From positions 62,001 to 126,000 of the forward strand of contig NZ_CANMGY010000005.1 of the NCBI RefSeq assembly GCF_947497555.1: a DNA stretch of 64,000 nt. The letters are read 5' to 3'. Origin of the DNA: an uncultured Umboniibacter sp. GTDB lineage: Bacteria; Pseudomonadota; Gammaproteobacteria; Pseudomonadales; DSM-25080. The notes beneath the pieces were generated by a model that was not told the DNA's origin, did no database searches, and saw nothing but the letters and a program-made list of their open reading frames with translations. Each line of letters begins with the position of its first letter. The first letter of the stretch is position 1. The position numbers and the translations under genes were made by a program. This document shows, in pieces, positions 47,743-58,097 of the stretch.

Positions 47743-49945
47743 GTTTTTCAATCTCTATTGCCTTCCCTACCGATGCACACAGCTCCACGAAGTTAGGAAA
47801 GGACGTTGCTACGTTTTCACAGTCGCGAATAACGATATCGTCGTTCGCACGAAGTGATGCCACCGAGAATGCCATCGCAATTCGATGATCATCGTGACTG
47901 ACCACTTCACCACCGCCAATTGGACCACCGTGGATAATCATTCCGTCAGGGGTAGCTGTGGCATTCACGCCAAGTGCCTGGAGTCCGTCAGCCATAACTT
48001 GAATTCGGTCCGACTCTTTGACGCGAAGCTCTTCTGCGCCCGTTAAGACGGTTTTACCTTCAGCACACGCCGCGGCAATAAATAATACTGGGAACTCATC
48101 AATCGCCAACGGTACTTGATCCTCTGGGATATCAATGCCCTTCAGTGGCGCGTATTGGATATGTAAATCGGCGACTGGCTCACCACCCACGCTACGTTCA
48201 TTCTCAACACTAATATTAGCACCCATTGCGCGCAGAATGTTGATCACGCCAATTCGCGTTGGGTTAACACCAACGTGACGAAGCCATAAATCTGAACCCG
48301 GGGTAATCGCGGCTGCCACCAGGAAGAAGGCCGAAGATGAAATATCGGCTGGTACATCAATATCACAGGCCGTCAAACGCCCACCGCCAACAAGGCTAAT
48401 CGTGTCGCCATTAGTTTCTACCGGGTAACCGAAGCCACGCAACATACGTTCGGTGTGATCACGGGTTGGCGCTGGCTCCACAACGGTGGTGGTGCCATCG
48501 GCGTACAGCCCAGCAAGTAGCAAGGCGGACTTAACCTGAGCGCTAGCGATAGGTAGCTCATAATGTATTCCCTGTAAGCCCTGCACGGACTTTGCGATGC
48601 GTACCGGTGGCGTACCATCCTCGGCGGTGGAAATCGCGGCGCCCATCTCAGCGAGAGGTACGGTTACACGGCGCATCGGGCGCTTAGCCAACGATGAATC
48701 ACCGGACATCTCCGTACTAAACTGTTGACCGGCCAGCAAGCCCGAAAGTAGGCGAATTGTGGTACCTGAGTTACCCACGTACAGCTCACTTGGCGGCGGA
48801 GATAGACCATCAATCCCTACCCCATGAATCACCACTTCACCCCGTTCAGGGCCTTCAATAACAACTCCCATATCACGGAATGCCTGCAGTGTAGCAAGCG
48901 CATCTTCGCCCTCGAGGAAACCACTCACATGGGTAACACCATCGGCTAACGCGCCAAGCATAATTGATCGGTGTGACATTGATTTGTCACCAGGAACGCG
49001 AATATCGCCAACGACGGCACCGCCTGCTTTTGCAATAAAATCCATTGAATCCACTTTATATTGTCTGTAACTACGTTGCTGCAACACTGCCCCGAAATGA
49101 TCGCGAGCGACTTTCGAGCGAGTGAGTACACCCATTAATTTATTTGAATCACCCTCTGCAATCATAGCGCGTAATGCGCCAAAACCTTCAATTGCACTAT
49201 CAAGTGCCTGAAGCAATGCGGTCTGATTGGTCTGAGCGATGTCATGCCACATGCGAGAATCACTAGCGGCGATACGCGTAAAATCGCGAAAGCCTCCAGC
49301 GGCATATTGAAATATCTTCCGATTTTGCGCATCACCAGCAAGCGTATCCACCAACGAAAACGCCAAGAAATGCGGCAGGTGACTCGTCGCGGCTAAGATT
49401 TGATCGTGCTCTTCCACTGTCATCACGGCGGATTTAGCACCAATTTGATGCCATAGCTTTCTAACGACAGATAAGGCTTCGTCGGTCGTATTGTCTACCG
49501 GAGTTAGAATGACACTTTGTTCTTCGAATAGTGTGGGCTCGGCATTGGCCACACCAGCCCGCTCTGAACCCGCGATAGGATGCCCTAACACCAGATTCTC
49601 ACTACCCTGAACATCAGCGAAGAGATCGGCCAAATAGCCCTTAGTTGAGCAAATATCGGTAACAACAACACCGCGTTCGAGTAGCTTACAAATGAGCGAG
49701 GAATACTTCGCAACCGCTAGAACCGGAATAGCGATGATGAACACATCGCCTTTCACTAACTGCTTTGCAGCAAGATCCAGTGGACCTGAAATTAAACCAA
49801 TCTGCTCAGCCTCGAGCAGTGACTCAGCATGATTATCAAAGCCAAAAACTCGATAACCGCGCTGGCTAAGCGCCGCTGCTAGCGACGCCCCCATCATCCC
49901 AAGACCGAGAACACCTACGGTAGGTAATGTAGGTTCTGAGCTCAT
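47735..49945 (-). CDS. Fused prephenate dehydrogenase / EPSP synthase
   Basis: Bifunctional protein of 736 residues. Residues 1-290 are prephenate dehydrogenase (TyrA) with NAD motif GLGLGMMG (12-19) and the catalytic-histidine regions GHPIAGSE and TSHLPH. Residues about 302-736 are 3-phosphoshikimate 1-carboxyvinyltransferase (AroA). The AroA half has GDKS (319-322), SAQVK (468-472), RDHTE (495-499) and NPTR (561-564), which together are the class II EPSP synthase motifs linked to low glyphosate sensitivity. Such fusions are known in Pseudomonas relatives. The ATG overlaps the pheA stop by four bases; the hisC gene often found between them is absent. Confidence 0.95.
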   Translation of the reverse strand: MSSEPTLPTVGVLGLGMMGASLAAALSQRGYRVFGFDNHAESLLEAEQIGLISGPLDLAAKQLVKGDVFIIAIPVLAVAKYSSLICKLLERGVVVTDICSTKGYLADLFADVQGSENLVLGHPIAGSERAGVANAEPTLFEEQSVILTPVDNTTDEALSVVRKLWHQIGAKSAVMTVEEHDQILAATSHLPHFLAFSLVDTLAGDAQNRKIFQYAAGGFRDFTRIAASDSRMWHDIAQTNQTALLQALDSAIEGFGALRAMIAEGDSNKLMGVLTRSKVARDHFGAVLQQRSYRQYKVDSMDFIAKAGGAVVGDIRVPGDKSMSHRSIMLGALADGVTHVSGFLEGEDALATLQAFRDMGVVIEGPERGEVVIHGVGIDGLSPPPSELYVGNSGTTIRLLSGLLAGQQFSTEMSGDSSLAKRPMRRVTVPLAEMGAAISTAEDGTPPVRIAKSVQGLQGIHYELPIASAQVKSALLLAGLYADGTTTVVEPAPTRDHTERMLRGFGYPVETNGDTISLVGGGRLTACDIDVPADISSSAFFLVAAAITPGSDLWLRHVGVNPTRIGVINILRAMGANISVENERSVGGEPVADLHIQYAPLKGIDIPEDQVPLAIDEFPVLFIAAACAEGKTVLTGAEELRVKESDRIQVMADGLQALGVNATATPDGMIIHGGPIGGGEVVSHDDHRIAMAFSVASLRANDDIVIRDCENVATSFPNFVELCASVGKAIEIEKHG

Positions 49946-51036
49946 AGCACCGCGATTGGGTAAGAGCCTAAAATACGAAGATCGCCCGAATTCGCCGCAA
50001 TTGACTCAAGTACAGACTTTACCACCGCGTCTTCGCTGTGGCCGATGAAGTCAACGAAGAAAATATACGTCCACTTCGCATTGCGAGACGGTCGAGTTTC
50101 CACGCGAGTCAGATCAATACCATTCTCATAGAACGGGCGCAGCAAATCATGCAGCGCTCCGGGCTTGTTGCGCAGAGACACGACAATCGAAGTCTTATCG
50201 TTACCACTAGGAGCCACCGCTTCTGAACCAATAATTAGGAAGCGTGTCGTGTTATCTGGGTGGTCTTCAATCTTCTCTTCGATGGGTTGAAGATCGTAGA
50301 GCTCTTGAGCCATATCACCCGCAATAGCAGCTGAATGCCACTCGCTCTTAATTCGCTTCGCCGCCTCGGCATTCGAATTAACCGCTACCCGCTCGACGGT
50401 TGGATAATTAGCATCCAACCATTTTCGACACTGAGCGAAAGACTGAGCATGTGAATAAACACGCGAGATTTGCTTAATCTTGGTGGTGTCAGCAACCAAT
50501 AAATGATGGTGAATACGAAGCTCGACCTCACCACAAATCCGCACTGACGACTCAATGAAGTTATCTAAGGTGTGATTAACAACACCTTCAGTGGAATTCT
50601 CCACCGGTACTACTCCATAGTTCACTGCACCCGCGGCAACTTCACGGAAAACCTCATCAATGGCTCCCATTGGCCTAGCCACGGCAGACTTACCGAAGTG
50701 TTTAATAGCCGCCTGCTGGGTGAAGGTGCCCTCTGGGCCCAAGAATGCCACACGAATAGGCTGTTCCAACGCTAGGCATGACGACATAATTTCGCGAAAT
50801 AAACGCGCCAGCTCTTCATTAGAAAACGGGCCTGGATTGCGTTCCATCACCGAGCGAAGAACCTGAGCTTCGCGCTCTGGGCGATAAAACAGTGCAACCT
50901 CGTTATCGCTCGCCTTTGATTTAACTTCTGCCACTTTCTCGGCACACTTAGCGCGTTCGCTAATTAGCTCGATAAGCTGGCTATCAATCGCGTCAATATT
51001 CTCGCGAAGGCCTTTGAGTTCATTTTCCGTAGACAT
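49942..51036 (-). CDS. pheA: Chorismate mutase / prephenate dehydratase (P-protein)
   Basis: Bifunctional enzyme leading to phenylpyruvate, 364 residues. Residues 1-90 are an AroQ-type chorismate mutase (LRENIDAIDSQLIELISERA, YRPEREAQVL). Residues about 93-270 are prephenate dehydratase (VAFLGPEGTFTQQAA, VPVENSTEGVVNHTLD). An ACT domain follows (SIVVSLRNKPGALHDLLRPF) with ETRPS in place of the common ESRPS of the phenylalanine site; feedback inhibition is probably kept. It starts five bases after serC and overlaps the tyrA-aroA start. Confidence 0.97.
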   Translation of the reverse strand: MSTENELKGLRENIDAIDSQLIELISERAKCAEKVAEVKSKASDNEVALFYRPEREAQVLRSVMERNPGPFSNEELARLFREIMSSCLALEQPIRVAFLGPEGTFTQQAAIKHFGKSAVARPMGAIDEVFREVAAGAVNYGVVPVENSTEGVVNHTLDNFIESSVRICGEVELRIHHHLLVADTTKIKQISRVYSHAQSFAQCRKWLDANYPTVERVAVNSNAEAAKRIKSEWHSAAIAGDMAQELYDLQPIEEKIEDHPDNTTRFLIIGSEAVAPSGNDKTSIVVSLRNKPGALHDLLRPFYENGIDLTRVETRPSRNAKWTYIFFVDFIGHSEDAVVKSVLESIAANSGDLRILGSYPIAVL

Positions 51037-51041
51037 AATTT

Positions 51042-52115
51042 TTAACCGTAGCGACGTTCAAAGTCGCGCATGAATTCTGTTAGTGCATTAACGCCTGATA
51101 ACGGCATCGCATTGTAAAGACTTGCACGCATTCCCCCCACTGAACGGTGGCCGGCAAGGCTCTTAAGGCCTGCAGCCTCCGATTCCGCAAGGAAGGTTGC
51201 ATCGAGACGATCATCAGCCAGGATAAATGGCACATTCATTTTTGACCGATCCGAGAGCGCAACGGGATTACGATAGAAGCCAGAGTTATCAATACAATCA
51301 TACAGACTAGCTGCTTTCTGATTATTAATCGCTTCCATGGCACTCACACCACCTTGCTCCTCCAACCACTTAAAAACTAAGTCTGCTAGATAGATACTAT
51401 AGGTCGGTGGCGTATTAACCATCGAGTCAGCCGACAACATTTTGCTGTAATCGAAGACTGGAGAAGCCTGTTCTCTGGCCGTCTTGAGTAGTTCGCGCTT
51501 TACAATTACGACTACAACGCCCGCAGGTCCAATATTCTTCTGCGCACCTGCATAAATAAAGTCGAATTTGGAAGCATCGATAGTCTCACTGAGAATAGAC
51601 GATGAAAAGTCGGCAATAAGCGGCACATCAACCTGAGGAATGAACGGACTTCGCACCCCACCAATGGTCTCATTCGGTGTGTAGTGAAGATAATCCGCAT
51701 TCGCTGAAAGCTTATCCCAGCTAGCCTGAGGAGGCATGTAACTGAAGTTAGCCTCTTCACTTGAGGCCAAAACCTGAACATCACCGAAACGCTTCGCGGC
51801 CTCAATAGCCTTGATCGACCACTGACCCGAATTGACATAAGCGCCAACACCGTGAAGAAAATGACTAGGAATTAGTGAAAACTGAGCCGTTGCTCCACCC
51901 TGCATAAAGAGGATGTCATGTGACTCAGGAAGCTTCATCAGACGGCGAAGGCGAGCTTTAGCGCTTGCCAACACCGACATAAAAAGGTCGCCGCGATGGC
52001 TGACCTCCATAATTGAAACACCCGACGATTGGTAGTCGAGTAGCTCTGCCTGAGCCTGTTCGAGTACCGCTGTTGGCAGCGAGGCCGGCCCCGCACAAAA
52101 ATTAAACGCCCTCAC
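51042..52115 (-). CDS. serC: Phosphoserine aminotransferase
   Basis: PLP enzyme making 3-phosphoserine, and also used in pyridoxal phosphate synthesis; 357 residues. The start is GTG with GGAGG four bases upstream. It shows FCAGPASLP, VSHRGDLF and the PLP-lysine segment YAGAQKNIGPAG. The C terminus MRASLYNAMPLSGV is typical. It follows gyrA by 23 bases. With pdxJ and pdxH it gives three pyridoxal phosphate-related genes in the window. Confidence 0.97.
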   Translation of the reverse strand: MRAFNFCAGPASLPTAVLEQAQAELLDYQSSGVSIMEVSHRGDLFMSVLASAKARLRRLMKLPESHDILFMQGGATAQFSLIPSHFLHGVGAYVNSGQWSIKAIEAAKRFGDVQVLASSEEANFSYMPPQASWDKLSANADYLHYTPNETIGGVRSPFIPQVDVPLIADFSSSILSETIDASKFDFIYAGAQKNIGPAGVVVVIVKRELLKTAREQASPVFDYSKMLSADSMVNTPPTYSIYLADLVFKWLEEQGGVSAMEAINNQKAASLYDCIDNSGFYRNPVALSDRSKMNVPFILADDRLDATFLAESEAAGLKSLAGHRSVGGMRASLYNAMPLSGVNALTEFMRDFERRYG

Positions 52116-52138
52116 GATACCTCCGTCAGGCTAAAACA

Positions 52139-54793
52139 TTAGTCAGAACTTACGTCTGATTCGTTCGACGATTCACCGTCAGCAGCTGGCGCATCAGAGT
52201 CACCCACTGGCGTAGTCGATACTGAGTCTTCAGCGTCTTCTTCCGGCGGTAGTTCCTCTTGAATCTGAGATTCATCGATGCGAGCCATTGAGACAAGATT
52301 CTCATCACCCTTAACTCGGATAACACGAACACCCTGAGTGTTACGGCCAGACTGAGAAATCTCATCAGTTCGGGTACGAATAAGCGTGCCCTGATCTGAA
52401 ATCAACATAATCTCGTCACCAGACTTCACCTGAACCGCACCAACGACTGAACCGTTACGCTCACTGCAGGTCATGGCGATAACACCTTTACCACCGCGTC
52501 CCTTACAGGGGTATTCAGTCACTGCAGTTCGTTTACCATAACCATTCTCAGAAACAGTTAAAATGTAGCCGTTCTCTTCAGGAATAATCATCGAAAGCAC
52601 CGAGTGTTCTTCTGGCAAACGAATACCACGAACACCTTTAGCGGTACGACCCATAGAACGAACGTCCGACTCACGGAAACGGACTGACTTCCCTTCACTG
52701 GAGAGCAGCATGACATCCTGAGCACCATCGGTAATGGCGGTGGAGACTAGCACATCATTTTCTACCAGATCGATGGCAATCAAACCGACGCTACGTTGAC
52801 GTGAGAACGCCATTAGCGGTGTCTTTTTAACCGTACCATTCGCTGTCGCGAAGAAAATAAACTGATCTTCGGTATACTCTTCAACTGGCAACATGGAAGT
52901 CACGCGCTCACCTTCGTCAAGGTTGAGCAAGTTAACCATTGGGCGGCCACGTGCGCCACGGGACGCCAGTGGGATCTGGAACACTTTGAGCCAGTAAACT
53001 TTACCCAGGTTAGTGAAGAAGAGCATCATGGTATGCGTGTTTGCAATGGTCAAATGCTGAACGAAATCTTCATCCTTGACCGCTGTGGCACTTTTACCCA
53101 TACCACCTCGACGCTGCGCTTGGTAGTCGCCTAAGGATTGCGTCTTTGCATAACCCTGGTGAGAGATCGTCACCACGCGCTCCTCTGGAGCGATAAGGTC
53201 TTCCACATTCAAATCATGTGTAGAGGCTTGAATCACTGAGCGTCTGTCATCACCGTACTCTTCGGTAATGGCTGTTAGCTCCTGCTGAATAACACCCATT
53301 AGCTCTTCTTTAGAACCTAGGATCTCAAGGAAGCGAGCAATCTGTGCCAACTTCTCTTTATATTCACCAATTAGCTTGTCATGTTCCATACCCGTTAAGC
53401 GGTGTAAACGAAGCTCTAGGATAGCCTGAGCTTGGACAGGAGATAGCTTATAACCCTTCTCGCTTAGGCCAAACTCTGGCGCTAAACCGTCTGGGCGTGA
53501 ATCGGTCGTACCGGCGCTCGCAAGCATTGCATTAATAGCACTTGCATCCCAGTACTGTTCTAGCAACAACACCTTAGCTTCAGAAGGCGATGGTGAGTTA
53601 CGAATCACCTTAATAATAGGGTCGATGTTCGCCAAAGCCACCGCATAACCTTCAAGGATATGACCTCGTTCTCGGGCTTTACGAAGCAAGTAAACCGTAC
53701 GGCGAGTGACGACTTCTTGGCGGTGACGAATAAAGTGCGTCAGCATCTGATGAAGGTTTAAGGTCTGCGGTTGGCCGTCAGCCAATGCCACCATATTGAT
53801 ACCAAATACCGTTTCGAGCTGAGTTTGCTTAAACAGGTTATTCAGGACGATATCACCCTGCTCACCGCGCTTCAGTTCAATCACGATGCGCAAGCCGTCT
53901 TTATCCGACTCATCGCGCAGCTCAGAAATACCTTCGAGCTTTTTATCCTTCACCAGCTCCGCGATCTTTTCGATCAAGCGAGCTTTGTTAACCTGGTAAG
54001 GGATCTCGTTAACAACAATTGTGTCACGGCCCGTTTTATCGTTCGTTTCCACATCAGCCTGAGCACGGATTCGAATACGACCGCGGCCCGTTCGGTAAGC
54101 CTCAACGATGCCTGCACGGCCATTAATGATTGCCGCGGTTGGGAAATCAGGACCTGGAACAAACTCCATTAATTCTTCGATGGTAGCGTGAGGATTCTCA
54201 ATAAGGTGCAAACAGGCGCCAACGACTTCCTTTAGGTTGTGGGGCGGAATATTGGTCGCCATGCCCACCGCGATACCGGAGGCGCCATTAACCAGCAAGT
54301 TAGGAATACGAGTTGGCAGTACAGCGGGAATATGCTCTGTGCCGTCGTAGTTAGGCACGAAATCAACTGTCTCTTTATCCAAATCAGCCAGCAGCTCATG
54401 TGCCACCTTAGCCATTCGAACTTCGGTGTAACGCATTGCAGCAGCATTATCACCATCAATCGAACCAAAGTTACCCTGACCATCAACGAGCGGATAGCGA
54501 AGCGAAAAAGGCTGAGCCATTCGAACAATTGTGTCGTAAACAGCAGAGTCACCGTGAGGGTGATACTTACCGATAACGTCACCGACAACACGTGCCGACT
54601 TTTTGTACGGCTTGTTGAAGTCATTTTTTAGTTCGCTCATCGCGAACAAAACGCGACGATGAACTGGCTTCATTCCATCGCGAACGTCAGGCAATGCACG
54701 CCCGACAATGACACTCATTGCGTAATCGAGGTAACTTTGTTTCAGTTCATCCTCAATGTTAATTGGCAGTACTTCTTGTGCTAACTCACCCAT
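52139..54793 (-). CDS. gyrA: DNA gyrase subunit A
   Basis: Breakage-reunion subunit of gyrase, 884 residues. The catalytic tyrosine is in [10 protein letters not shown] near residue 122. The quinolone-resistance region reads [17 protein letters not shown], with serine and aspartate at the E. coli 83 and 87 positions, so no common resistance change is present. The C-terminal beta-pinwheel contains the GyrA box QRRGGMGKS. The C-terminal tail is long and acidic ([17 protein letters not shown]). It is the first gene of the leftward serC-pheA run. Confidence 0.98.
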   Translation of the reverse strand: MGELAQEVLPINIEDELKQSYLDYAMSVIVGRALPDVRDGMKPVHRRVLFAMSELKNDFNKPYKKSARVVGDVIGKYHPHGDSAVYDTIVRMAQPFSLRYPLVDGQGNFGSIDGDNAAAMRYTEVRMAKVAHELLADLDKETVDFVPNYDGTEHIPAVLPTRIPNLLVNGASGIAVGMATNIPPHNLKEVVGACLHLIENPHATIEELMEFVPGPDFPTAAIINGRAGIVEAYRTGRGRIRIRAQADVETNDKTGRDTIVVNEIPYQVNKARLIEKIAELVKDKKLEGISELRDESDKDGLRIVIELKRGEQGDIVLNNLFKQTQLETVFGINMVALADGQPQTLNLHQMLTHFIRHRQEVVTRRTVYLLRKARERGHILEGYAVALANIDPIIKVIRNSPSPSEAKVLLLEQYWDASAINAMLASAGTTDSRPDGLAPEFGLSEKGYKLSPVQAQAILELRLHRLTGMEHDKLIGEYKEKLAQIARFLEILGSKEELMGVIQQELTAITEEYGDDRRSVIQASTHDLNVEDLIAPEERVVTISHQGYAKTQSLGDYQAQRRGGMGKSATAVKDEDFVQHLTIANTHTMMLFFTNLGKVYWLKVFQIPLASRGARGRPMVNLLNLDEGERVTSMLPVEEYTEDQFIFFATANGTVKKTPLMAFSRQRSVGLIAIDLVENDVLVSTAITDGAQDVMLLSSEGKSVRFRESDVRSMGRTAKGVRGIRLPEEHSVLSMIIPEENGYILTVSENGYGKRTAVTEYPCKGRGGKGVIAMTCSERNGSVVGAVQVKSGDEIMLISDQGTLIRTRTDEISQSGRNTQGVRVIRVKGDENLVSMARIDESQIQEELPPEEDAEDSVSTTPVGDSDAPAADGESSNESDVSSD

Positions 54794-55034
54794 CTGATAA
54801 GAGTTTCCTTATTGTGGTTGAATACGTGGCTTTGAACGCCCGTCATTATTTGAATATAGGGCTGACGCTGCAACGCTTAGAATATGAATTTTAGTGTACC
54901 ATAACTCATTCTTTTTCATACCCTTTTTCAGGGTAATTGGCACGTCAATGTAAGGTCTATCGTTTTGGAGCTGATGCTAGGCAAATAAAGGTGTAGACTG
55001 TGCCTAAAACTGACATTAACAAGAGGAAAGACGC

Positions 55035-55751
55035 GTGGAAAAAACACCGCTGAATGTCGACCCTAGTGAAATTGCAAAATTTGAACAACTTGCTCACAAA
55101 TGGTGGGACCCGAATAGCGAATTCAAGCCGTTACACCAAATTAATCCCTTGCGTGCCAATTATATCGATGAGCGCACTCGCCTCCCAGGCAAGCGCCATT
55201 TAGATGTAGGTTGCGGCGGCGGTTTACTTACGGAGGCCTGCGTTCAGCGCGGCAGCGTGAGCATGGGCATTGATATGGGTGAAGCACCGCTTAGTGTTGC
55301 TAAATTACATGCCCTCGAAACTGGCCTAGAGATAGACTACCGCCAAGTACCCGTTGAAGAGCTAGCCGAGGAAATGCCAGCAAGTTTCGACGTCGTCACT
55401 TGCATGGAGATGCTTGAGCATGTCCCCGACCCCGCCTCGATTGTGCGCGCCTGCGCCAAACTGGTAAAGCCAGGAGGACACGTGTTTTTCTCAACCCTTA
55501 ACCGCAACCCTAAGTCGTATATGTTCGCCATCGTCGGTGCAGAATACGTCCTGCAGATGCTCCCTAAAGGCACCCACGAATACAGTAAGTTCATCAAACC
55601 GTCTGAGCTTGCGAGCGCCCTTCGCGATGCGAAACTAACGCTCATTGACAGCACGGGCCTAACCTACAACCCGTTTACTAAGCAGTACAAGCTCAATCCA
55701 AATGATCTTGATGTAAACTACATGTTCCATACCAAGCGACCAGAATCCTAA
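55035..55751 (+). CDS. ubiG: Ubiquinone biosynthesis O-methyltransferase
   Basis: SAM-dependent enzyme that performs both O-methylations in ubiquinone synthesis; 238 residues. The start is GTG with GAGG eight bases upstream. The family segment [19 protein letters not shown] is at the N terminus, then SAM motif [11 protein letters not shown], then [13 protein letters not shown] and the membrane-contact region [16 protein letters not shown]. It is divergent from gyrA, as in many gammaproteobacteria. It overlaps the next gene by one base (TAATG). The mupP gene often found between the two is absent. Confidence 0.97.
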   Translation: MEKTPLNVDPSEIAKFEQLAHKWWDPNSEFKPLHQINPLRANYIDERTRLPGKRHLDVGCGGGLLTEACVQRGSVSMGIDMGEAPLSVAKLHALETGLEIDYRQVPVEELAEEMPASFDVVTCMEMLEHVPDPASIVRACAKLVKPGGHVFFSTLNRNPKSYMFAIVGAEYVLQMLPKGTHEYSKFIKPSELASALRDAKLTLIDSTGLTYNPFTKQYKLNPNDLDVNYMFHTKRPES

Positions 55752-56500
55752 TGACAAAACTCGATCCAAACTATCAGCCCGGCGAAGACTGCCTGAAGAA
55801 TCGTGTAATCTTAGTTACCGGCGCCGGCGACGGCATCGGGAAATCCTTGAGCCTGACTGCCGCCAAGCACGGAGCAACGGTGTTATTGCTGGGTAGAACC
55901 ACCGCCAAGCTTGAGCAGATCTATGACGAGATTTGCGCACTTGGCGCCCCCGAGCCTGCCATCTTAGCCTTCGATTTAAGCGGCGCCCAAGAGGATGACT
56001 ACAACACCCTTGCCGCATCCATCGAGGCCGAGTATGGTCGGCTAGACGGCCTTGTTCACAATGCCTCGCTACTCGGTCGTCGATCGCCTATTACCAACTA
56101 TCCTGCGGAAACCTGGCAACGGGTGATGCAGGTGAACGTTAATTCGACCTTCTTGCTCAGTAAAGCCATGCTGCCGCTACTTGAAATCCCAGCGCATAGC
56201 TCGCTAATCTTCACCTCCTCCAGTGTCGGCCGAACAGCCCGCGCTCACTGGGGAGCCTATGGTGTTTCAAAATTCGCGACGGAGGGTTTGGCGCTCACGT
56301 TAGCGGATGAACTCGACGGCATCTCCAATGTTCGCTGTAATACTTTCAATCCGGGTGCTACCCGCACCGCCATGCGCGCAGGCGCCTACCCTGCTGAGAA
56401 TCCAGCATCGGTGAAAAGTCCAGAGGAACTCATGCCCTGGTATCTGTTTCTTCTTAGCGACGATAGCATTGGCGTGTCAGGTGAACAGTTGAGTTACTGA
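55751..56500 (+). CDS. yciK: Short-chain dehydrogenase, YciK type
   Basis: A 249-residue NAD(P)-dependent oxidoreductase. The cofactor motif is TGAGDGIG, the NNAG-equivalent is VHNASLLG, and the catalytic serine, tyrosine and lysine are in TSSSVG and YGVSKFA. The N-terminal extension before the Rossmann fold (YQPGEDCLKNRVILV) and the ubiG linkage point to YciK, a conserved protein without a known substrate. A terminator follows. Confidence 0.9.
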   Translation: MTKLDPNYQPGEDCLKNRVILVTGAGDGIGKSLSLTAAKHGATVLLLGRTTAKLEQIYDEICALGAPEPAILAFDLSGAQEDDYNTLAASIEAEYGRLDGLVHNASLLGRRSPITNYPAETWQRVMQVNVNSTFLLSKAMLPLLEIPAHSSLIFTSSSVGRTARAHWGAYGVSKFATEGLALTLADELDGISNVRCNTFNPGATRTAMRAGAYPAENPASVKSPEELMPWYLFLLSDDSIGVSGEQLSY

Positions 56501-56530
56501 GCACTCAACGGCTAACTTTAAGACACAAAA

Positions 56531-56553
56531 AAAGCGAGCTACTAGCTCGCTTT
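56531..56553. terminator. Rho-independent terminator after yciK
   Basis: A 10-base stem AAAGCGAGCT/AGCTCGCTTT with a three-base loop is preceded by an A-run and followed by CTTTT. It can serve the convergent yciK and rluB transcripts. Confidence 0.85.
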
Positions 56554-56628
56554 CTTTTAATACTCGGTAGCGCCCTCTCGGTAACGCTCTGCAACCATTT
56601 TAGTAGCTGAACGTCATCGCGATATCAT

Positions 56629-57471
56629 CTAACGCTTGGGCTTCTTGCTTCGCTCAGCCTTGCGGCGTAGACGGGTATTTTGCCGTTTAAACTGCGCTAA
56701 CTGGTCCGGAGTAAGCTTGTGCTTCTCGCCGTGGAGCTCCACTTCGCGCAGCAACACCGACACGTCCTGAGGCGGCAACTCCAACCAAGAACCTTGTGTT
56801 AGGTGCGACGGAATAAATACCGGCCCATAGCGAACCCGCTTCAATCGGCTTACCTCGACCTCCTGCGACTCCCAAAGACGGCGAACCTCACGGTTTCGGC
56901 CCTCTAATAACGCACAGTAAAACCAGCTATTACGGCCTTCAGTTTCATTGTTACCTTTACGGATATCGGTGAACTTGGCCATACCATCTTCTAGCCAGAC
57001 GCCCTCTTTCAGCCTACCCAGCATCTCATCGGTTACATCACCGTGGACCCGAACCGCGTATTCACGATCCATATTATAACGCGGGTGCATCAAACGATTC
57101 GCTAGCTCCCCGTCATTGGTGAACAACAGCAACCCACTGGTGTTAATATCTAAACGACCAACACTAATCCAGCGCTCGCCATTAATCGATGGCAGGTTGG
57201 AAAAAACGGTCGGGCGACCCTCAGGGTCCTTACGCGTACATACCTCGCCTTCACGTTTGTGATAGAGAATAACGCGGCGTCGATCCAATGTTGCTAGACG
57301 AACTCGTTTACCCTCAACTTCGATACGCTCTGTACCACTAATGCGCATTCCCACGTGAGCCTGTTCGCCATCAACGGTAATCTTACCGTCAGCAATCATG
57401 CGTTCGACCTCACGTCGTGACGCGACACCGCTAGCTGCTAGTGCCTTTTGAATCTTCTCGCCATTATTCAT
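56629..57471 (-). CDS. rluB: 23S rRNA pseudouridine synthase RluB-type
   Basis: Makes a pseudouridine in helix 89-90 region of 23S rRNA; 280 residues. An S4 RNA-binding domain (EKIQKALAASGVASRREVERMI) is followed by the RsuA-family catalytic domain with the aspartate in GRLDINTSGLLLFTNDG and ALLEGRNREVRRLWE. The C-terminal tail is basic and probably binds RNA. It lies five bases after scpB. RluB is favoured over RluE/RsuA because of length and neighbours. Confidence 0.93.
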   Translation of the reverse strand: MNNGEKIQKALAASGVASRREVERMIADGKITVDGEQAHVGMRISGTERIEVEGKRVRLATLDRRRVILYHKREGEVCTRKDPEGRPTVFSNLPSINGERWISVGRLDINTSGLLLFTNDGELANRLMHPRYNMDREYAVRVHGDVTDEMLGRLKEGVWLEDGMAKFTDIRKGNNETEGRNSWFYCALLEGRNREVRRLWESQEVEVSRLKRVRYGPVFIPSHLTQGSWLELPPQDVSVLLREVELHGEKHKLTPDQLAQFKRQNTRLRRKAERSKKPKR

Positions 57472-57476
57472 CTGGC

Positions 57477-58097
57477 TTAGTTTTCCTCGTTTAGGGCGTA
57501 ATCGGCACTTTCGTGCGTCACGCTAGTATAATCATCAGTAATCTCAGCACTCGTGAATACATCACGGCCGATTTCTTCTAAATCACGAAGCTCGTCTAAT
57601 GAAGGTAGCTCACTTAGCGATCTCAGGTTGAAATAATCTAAGAAAGCCGGCGTCGTTGCGTAGAGAGAGGGTCTGCCTGGCACCTCTTTGTGACCGACAA
57701 CTTTCACCCATCCGCGCTCACTAAGTGTTCTCATAATGTGCGAACTAACGGCTACCCCGCGAACGTCTTCAATCTCACCCCGTGTGAGGGGCTGCTTATA
57801 CGCTATTAATGCGAGAGTTTCCAGCATTGCGCGAGAATATTTTTGCGGACGCTCCTCGTGCTGAGTAGAGAGATACGGGATTGCTTCGTCGATGGCTGCG
57901 AAACGCCAGCCACTGGCTACCCTTTGGAGCTGAACTCCACCGCACTGTCGCTCAGTAATAATTGCGAGCGATTCATCCAACTCTGCAGAGGTGGGCGGCG
58001 CATCGCCGAATACGCGTTTCATTCGCTCTTTACTGACGGGCTCGTCGGAGGTAAATATGAGCGCCTCAACAATATTTGCGCGGGTAAGTTTATCCAT
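57477..58097 (-). CDS. scpB: Segregation and condensation protein B
   Basis: Winged-helix partner of the SMC-ScpAB condensin-like complex, 206 residues. ATG 58097 has AGGAGG nine bases upstream and overlaps the scpA stop by eight bases; a longer frame exists but lies in scpA. It shows ALIFTSDEPVS, ALIAYKQPLTRGEIEDVRGV and GRPSLYATTPAFLDYF. The tail is acidic. The smc gene is not in the window. Confidence 0.95.
   Translation of the reverse strand: MDKLTRANIVEALIFTSDEPVSKERMKRVFGDAPPTSAELDESLAIITERQCGGVQLQRVASGWRFAAIDEAIPYLSTQHEERPQKYSRAMLETLALIAYKQPLTRGEIEDVRGVAVSSHIMRTLSERGWVKVVGHKEVPGRPSLYATTPAFLDYFNLRSLSELPSLDELRDLEEIGRDVFTSAEITDDYTSVTHESADYALNEEN

Noticed and set aside
54232-54631. Long frames of 130 codons on both strands inside gyrA
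   Set aside because: They are shadows of gyrA; the gyrA frame is full length with all catalytic motifs.
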